Source: Deferribacteraceae bacterium (GTDB lineage Bacteria; Chrysiogenota; Deferribacteres; Deferribacterales; JAISNW01). From it: 7,870 bases of DNA. This document shows positions 4,118 to 7,870 of this stretch, piece by piece. Made by a program: the position numbers and the translations under genes. The first letter of the stretch is position 1. Every line of letters starts with the position of its first letter. The DNA lies in the NCBI GenBank assembly GCA_031278965.1, contig JAITJJ010000143.1, forward strand, positions 1-7,870, in the 5' to 3' direction. The notes below the pieces were generated by a model. The model did no database searches and had not been told where the DNA came from. It was given only the letters and a program-made list of their open reading frames with translations.

Positions 4118-7100
4118 CTATTTTGCTTCAATCTTCCTCCCTTTCTCTAGGTTAAAGAAACTTAGCAGGGCGGGGATCAGAAAGACCGTGAATACTGTGG
4201 ATACCGCAAGACCCCCCAAAACCACGCTTCCCAACCCCCGATAGAGCTCAGAACCGGGACCGGGTATTATAACAAGCGGCATCATCCCCAAAATTGAGGT
4301 AAAGGCGCTCATATATATGGGGCGCAATCTGTCCGCCACAGCTTTGCTTATCGCTTCCGCCTGCGGCAGACCGTAGTTTACATTGTTAAGCGACTGGTGG
4401 ACTATCAGGATGGCGTTGTTTATAACCACCCCCACAAGGAGGATAAAGCCGAGCATTGTAAGCACGTCCATGGACTGGGGCGCAATGAAGGTGTCTACAA
4501 TTTTTAAACCCGCGAATCCCCCCGCAACCGCAAGGGGAACGCTGAACATTATGATAAACGGATAGAGGAAGTTGCTGAAAAGAGCCGCCATGAGAAGGTA
4601 TGTAATCAGCACCGCCATGATAAAGTTTTCCTGTAAAACCTCTTTTGCCTGAACAAGTTTGCTCGCGGCGCCGGAATATATAATGTCTATCCTGTCAAGA
4701 AGGGCAGTCTGTTTTAACGGGGCTATCACCTTGTCCCTCACATTATCCATAAGGGCTTCAAGCACCATATCCTGCGGGGCAGACACGGAGAGGATAAAGG
4801 CGCGCTTGCGCTCGTAGCGCCGTATGCCGTCCATACCATAGCCAAGCTGCATATCGGAGATGCTTGATATGGGAACCACTCTGGAGCCTGCAATCGGTAT
4901 GGGCATATCCTGAATATCATCAGGGTTTAAGAGGCGGTTGCGGTCTGCTATAACCAGAAGATCAATATTGCCCAGAATCTCATCCCTGAATTCTCCCACC
5001 TGCCTTCCGTCCACATAGGCATCTATCGCCCTGCCCAAATATTCGGGGTTAAGCCCAGAATCTTTAAGCCTTGAGGAGTTCGGCGTAAAAGTTATCTCCG
5101 GGAAGAGCATATCCAGAGAAGGTCTTGGGCGCACCTGAACTCCCGGGATCTTCTCCTGCAGATCGGAAGATATCCGCTTTGAGACCTCAAGCAACTGATC
5201 CAAGTTATCCCCCGTAACCATAAGGTTAATGCTGCGTCCCCCGCTGTTGCGGTTTTGAAAGATACCGTTCTGGCTTGTAAAGCCTGTCGTTCCCGGAACT
5301 TTCTGAACCTGAATTGCCAAGAGATCCACAAGCTCCGCCGCCCGCGCGGAATCGGCGCTGGTCGCCACGGCAAACATCCCGCCCTGATTTACATTATACA
5401 TAAACTCTTTTATGGCGGGGAAGCCGTCTTTCTCCTTTCCGATATATGGCTCTACATAGCCGTAAAAAGTATCCCCCAGATCAGAGCGTTCCGCAAGGGA
5501 TAAACCCGCCGGAATTATAAAGTTGGAGGAGATCATATTCATATTCCCAAGCGGGAGATACTCCATCTTAGGGAAAAAGAGGATAACGCTTATAATGGAA
5601 ACGGCAGTAAAACTTAAGACCACAACGGCACGGTTAAGCCGCGATCTATTTGCAAAAACCGAGAAAAACATTATAAATTTAACCAATAACCTGCCAAAAC
5701 GGGCGATAAAGTTGGTGAAGGCCGGGGCGGGCTTTGACGGGAGGTGCTCCGCAAAAACCCTTGAAAGCATCGGGATCACCGTAAGAGATACAAGCAGAGA
5801 CAGGGTTACAGAGCAGCTTATGGCAATAGCGATATCTCTGAATAGCTGCCCCGCTTCCTCTTTTATAAAAACCACCGGCAGAAAAACCGCCACGGTTGTG
5901 AGGGTAGAGGCAAGCACCGCCCCCCATACCTCTGTGGCGCCGTCCAGTGCGGCAACCCCCGGCGATTTTCCCAACTTTCGGTGGCGATCTATATTTTCAA
6001 GAACAACTATGGCGTTGTCCACCAAAATTCCCACGGAAAAGGCGATCCCCGCAAGGCTTATGACGTTGAGGGAGCGCCCCAAAAGGTTCATGGCTATAAA
6101 AGTTCCGACTACGCTGACTGGTATGGCGGTGGCGATTATGACGGTGGATGTCACGCTGCGGAGGAATATCAGGAGGACAAGCACCGCAAGTACCCCGCCT
6201 AAAATGATATTCCCCTTCACAAGGCTTATGGCGCCGTTGATATACGGACGCTGATCGTAAATCCATCTTAGCTCAAGCCCCTGATCCTTCAGGCTTGTTT
6301 CGTTGAGGGTGTGAAAAATCGCTTCCGCCGCGTCTGTAAGCTCCAGAACGTTTGCGCCCTGCTCTTTGACTATCCCCAGCATCATAGTGCGCTCGGCCCC
6401 TGTTTTAACGGCAGATTCGCTTAAAGCATAGCCGTAGTTTACAGTTGCGACATCACGGATTCTAACTATCCCGCCGTTATCGGAAACAAGGATGGTATCC
6501 TCTATCCCTTCAATATCTTTATATTCCGCCACCGTACGCACCCTATAATTTTTGCGCCCTATGGGGAGAAGCCCGGCGGAGATGTTGACATTTTCAAGGC
6601 TTAAAGCGTTGGATATTGTTTCAAAGCTGATGTTATGAGCCGCCATCTTTTCGGGGCTTATATTTACATGCATTTGCGTGCGGCGTCCGCCGAAGAAAAA
6701 TACCTCCGAAACCCCCTTTATCCGCTCAAAGTGGGGGACAACTTCATCATCAACATAGTTCTGGTAGGAATCTATATCCCGCGAATTGCCCGGAAGCAGC
6801 GTAATGAGCATAAAAACAACCGGTGTATCGTCACTTCCTCCGGAGGCGCGGATCACAGGCTTTTCAACATTTTCGGGATAGGTACGCACCTCGTTTAATT
6901 TATTGGTGACGTTCAGCGTTGCATCCATAAGCGATTCCCCAAGTTCAAACTGTAGGGTTATGGAACCCCGCCCGTTACTGGAGTTGCTCTCCATCTCCAT
7001 AAGCCCCGGAAGGCTTTTAAGAACATTTTCCTGCCGCTCCACCACCTCCCGTTCCACTTCATACGGTGTAGCACCGGTCCAAACCGTGCTTACTGTAATG

Positions 7101-7231
7101 GTAGGGTAGTCAACGCTGGGGCTTAACTGATAGGGCATCCGGTTTAATGCCTGAACGCCGAAAAGAACCACAAACAGAACCGCCACTATAACCTTTACTG
7201 GGTTATATAAGGCGTATTTTAGGATTGTCAT
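4118..7231 (-). CDS. RND-family efflux transporter, inner-membrane permease (AcrB/HAE1-like)
   Basis: The 1037-residue length is typical of RND exporters. TM1 lies at residues 10-29, followed by the first porter loop (about 30-335), a block of TM segments (about 336-490, plus one near 535-552), the second porter loop (about 553-865), and TM segments at about 866-1027. PYQLSPSVDYPTITV and RLRPIYMSAFTSILGMMPLVI are classic family motifs. It pumps substrates from periplasm or inner leaflet using the proton gradient, as a trimer with the adaptor encoded 24 nt upstream and an outer-membrane channel not present here. In TM4 the motif is VDNAIVVLEN, so the AcrB Asp407-Asp408 pair is Asp405-Asn406. 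In TM10 VVINNAILIV has Asn938 where AcrB has Lys940. The proton relay therefore differs from AcrB, as in other divergent RND branches. Substrates cannot be predicted; the motif does not match heavy-metal CzcA/CusA types. ATG 7231 fits the family start, with only a weak Shine-Dalgarno. Confidence 0.95.
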   Translation of the reverse strand: MTILKYALYNPVKVIVAVLFVVLFGVQALNRMPYQLSPSVDYPTITVSTVWTGATPYEVEREVVERQENVLKSLPGLMEMESNSSNGRGSITLQFELGESLMDATLNVTNKLNEVRTYPENVEKPVIRASGGSDDTPVVFMLITLLPGNSRDIDSYQNYVDDEVVPHFERIKGVSEVFFFGGRRTQMHVNISPEKMAAHNISFETISNALSLENVNISAGLLPIGRKNYRVRTVAEYKDIEGIEDTILVSDNGGIVRIRDVATVNYGYALSESAVKTGAERTMMLGIVKEQGANVLELTDAAEAIFHTLNETSLKDQGLELRWIYDQRPYINGAISLVKGNIILGGVLAVLVLLIFLRSVTSTVIIATAIPVSVVGTFIAMNLLGRSLNVISLAGIAFSVGILVDNAIVVLENIDRHRKLGKSPGVAALDGATEVWGAVLASTLTTVAVFLPVVFIKEEAGQLFRDIAIAISCSVTLSLLVSLTVIPMLSRVFAEHLPSKPAPAFTNFIARFGRLLVKFIMFFSVFANRSRLNRAVVVLSFTAVSIISVILFFPKMEYLPLGNMNMISSNFIIPAGLSLAERSDLGDTFYGYVEPYIGKEKDGFPAIKEFMYNVNQGGMFAVATSADSARAAELVDLLAIQVQKVPGTTGFTSQNGIFQNRNSGGRSINLMVTGDNLDQLLEVSKRISSDLQEKIPGVQVRPRPSLDMLFPEITFTPNSSRLKDSGLNPEYLGRAIDAYVDGRQVGEFRDEILGNIDLLVIADRNRLLNPDDIQDMPIPIAGSRVVPISSISDMQLGYGMDGIRRYERKRAFILSVSAPQDMVLEALMDNVRDKVIAPLKQTALLDRIDIIYSGAASKLVQAKEVLQENFIMAVLITYLLMAALFSNFLYPFIIMFSVPLAVAGGFAGLKIVDTFIAPQSMDVLTMLGFILLVGVVINNAILIVHQSLNNVNYGLPQAEAISKAVADRLRPIYMSAFTSILGMMPLVIIPGPGSELYRGLGSVVLGGLAVSTVFTVFLIPALLSFFNLEKGRKIEAK

Positions 7232-7255
7232 AAAAATATCCGACTTAATCTATTT

Positions 7256-7870
7256 TCATTGAACCACCGTTCTGACGGGCTGTCCGTCCGCCAGACTCTC
7301 GTTTCCCCTGGTTATGACGAAAGGTATCTTCTGAGCCGCCTGAAAGCCCACAAGAGAATCTTTATACCCTATCACCGTAACGGGGATAATCTGCGCTTTG
7401 TTGTCGCTTATAGTAAAAACGGCGTCTACGTTGTCACGTTTTACCACCGCATCTATGGGAACAAGCTGAACGCTCTCGGCTTTCCCCACGCCAAGCCTGA
7501 CTGAGCAATCCATGCCGCCCATGAGATCGGGTGAATAGGGAAGATCCAGCTTTACGGGGAAGGTGCGGCTTACGGTATCCGCTTGGGGAACTATTGTTCT
7601 TACAGTGCCGGAATACCGTTTATCCCCTAGAATAACCTCCGCTTTTCCTCCCACGGAGATCTCGCTCACCACGGCTTGGGGAACGTTAAACACCACCTCT
7701 AACTTTCTCTCTGATATTTCATAAACCGTTGTTCCCACTGAAACCCACTCTCCCGCGCTTACGCTCTTTTTCACAACCACCGCATCATAGGGAACTTTAA
7801 CAAAAGAGCGGCGGAGCTGCTCTTCCAATACGCTTAAATCCGCCATAGCGGATGTCAGGGTATTCTGGGC
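7256..7870 (-). CDS. RND efflux periplasmic adaptor subunit (membrane fusion protein), 5' end outside window
   Basis: The frame is open to the right edge, giving 204 residues, and ends at TGA 7258-7256. The first visible residues (AQNTLTSAMADLSVLEEQLRR) are the descending helix of the alpha-hairpin. They lead into the second half of the lipoyl domain (VKVPYDAVVVKKSVSAGEW, then GTTVYEIS). A beta-barrel domain follows (about residues 57-112, KLEVVFNVPQAVV to FPVKLDLPYSP). The C-terminal membrane-proximal domain includes LVPIDAVV and ends GNESLADGQPVRTVVQ. The ATG at 7846 is internal, not the start. The protein links the inner-membrane RND permease, encoded 24 nt downstream, to an outer-membrane channel. 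Signal peptide or lipid anchor, first lipoyl half and promoter lie outside the window. The high Val content and motif order make the family secure; the substrate is unknown. Confidence 0.93.
   Translation of the reverse strand, partial: AQNTLTSAMADLSVLEEQLRRSFVKVPYDAVVVKKSVSAGEWVSVGTTVYEISERKLEVVFNVPQAVVSEISVGGKAEVILGDKRYSGTVRTIVPQADTVSRTFPVKLDLPYSPDLMGGMDCSVRLGVGKAESVQLVPIDAVVKRDNVDAVFTISDNKAQIIPVTVIGYKDSLVGFQAAQKIPFVITRGNESLADGQPVRTVVQ

Noticed and set aside
5523..6254. A 243-codon open frame on the + strand
   Set aside because: It lies wholly opposite the RND permease gene. Its low-complexity Thr/Ala/Arg-rich translation has no recognisable motif, so it is an antisense shadow.
1..7870. 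CRISPR array, known riboswitch, toxin-antitoxin or defence locus
   Set aside because: No regularly spaced repeats, no recognisable riboswitch core and no such protein families were seen in the window.

Overview
The window comes from a motile, diderm (Gram-negative) bacterium of moderate GC content. This is supported by an RND efflux pump with its periplasmic adaptor, a lipoprotein with a lipobox, a protein with an aromatic-ending outer-membrane beta-barrel signature, and a CheV chemotaxis protein. I cannot assign a genus. The general look (GC near the mid-40s, divergent CheV and YbgF-like proteins, IS630 element) would fit Deferribacterota or a similar non-proteobacterial diderm, but that is a guess.

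Layout from left to right. Positions 1-251 (+ strand) hold the C-terminal end of an IS630-family transposase that enters from outside the window. Every other gene is on the minus strand and is best read from right to left. At the right edge is the C-terminal two thirds or so of an RND periplasmic adaptor (7256-7870, cut by the window). It is followed 24 nt later by its 1037-residue inner-membrane RND permease (4118-7231), then by a RdgB/HAM1-type XTP/dITP diphosphatase (3497-4084). A short gap carries a good sigma-70 promoter and two tandem serine tRNA genes, tRNA-Ser(UGA) at 3350-3436 and tRNA-Ser(GGA) at 3229-3316. A second intergenic stretch (about 3000-3228) contains a second sigma-70-like promoter and several inverted repeats. 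It leads into a tight three-gene set: cheV (2098-2991), a YbgF/CpoB-like TPR lipoprotein (1358-2095) and an unrecognised putative outer-membrane beta-barrel protein (280-1401). The last of these converges on the transposase.

How the genes work together. Adaptor and permease form two of the three parts of a tripartite exporter; no outer-membrane channel of TolC type lies in the window. The nucleotide-pool sanitising enzyme follows the pump directly and is probably co-transcribed with it without a functional link. The two tRNA-Ser genes form one transcription unit. The cheV-cpoB-like-barrel set looks like an operon: cheV and the lipoprotein gene are 2 nt apart and the lipoprotein's Shine-Dalgarno is made of the last two cheV codons. 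The pairing of a chemotaxis coupling protein with two envelope proteins is the least ordinary arrangement here.

I do not see a clearly new defence, mobile or biosynthetic system. No CRISPR array or known riboswitch was recognised. The points most worth checking are the cheV/envelope operon and its unidentified barrel protein, the structured AT-rich cheV leader, the altered proton-relay residues in the RND permease, and the palindrome over the tRNA start site.
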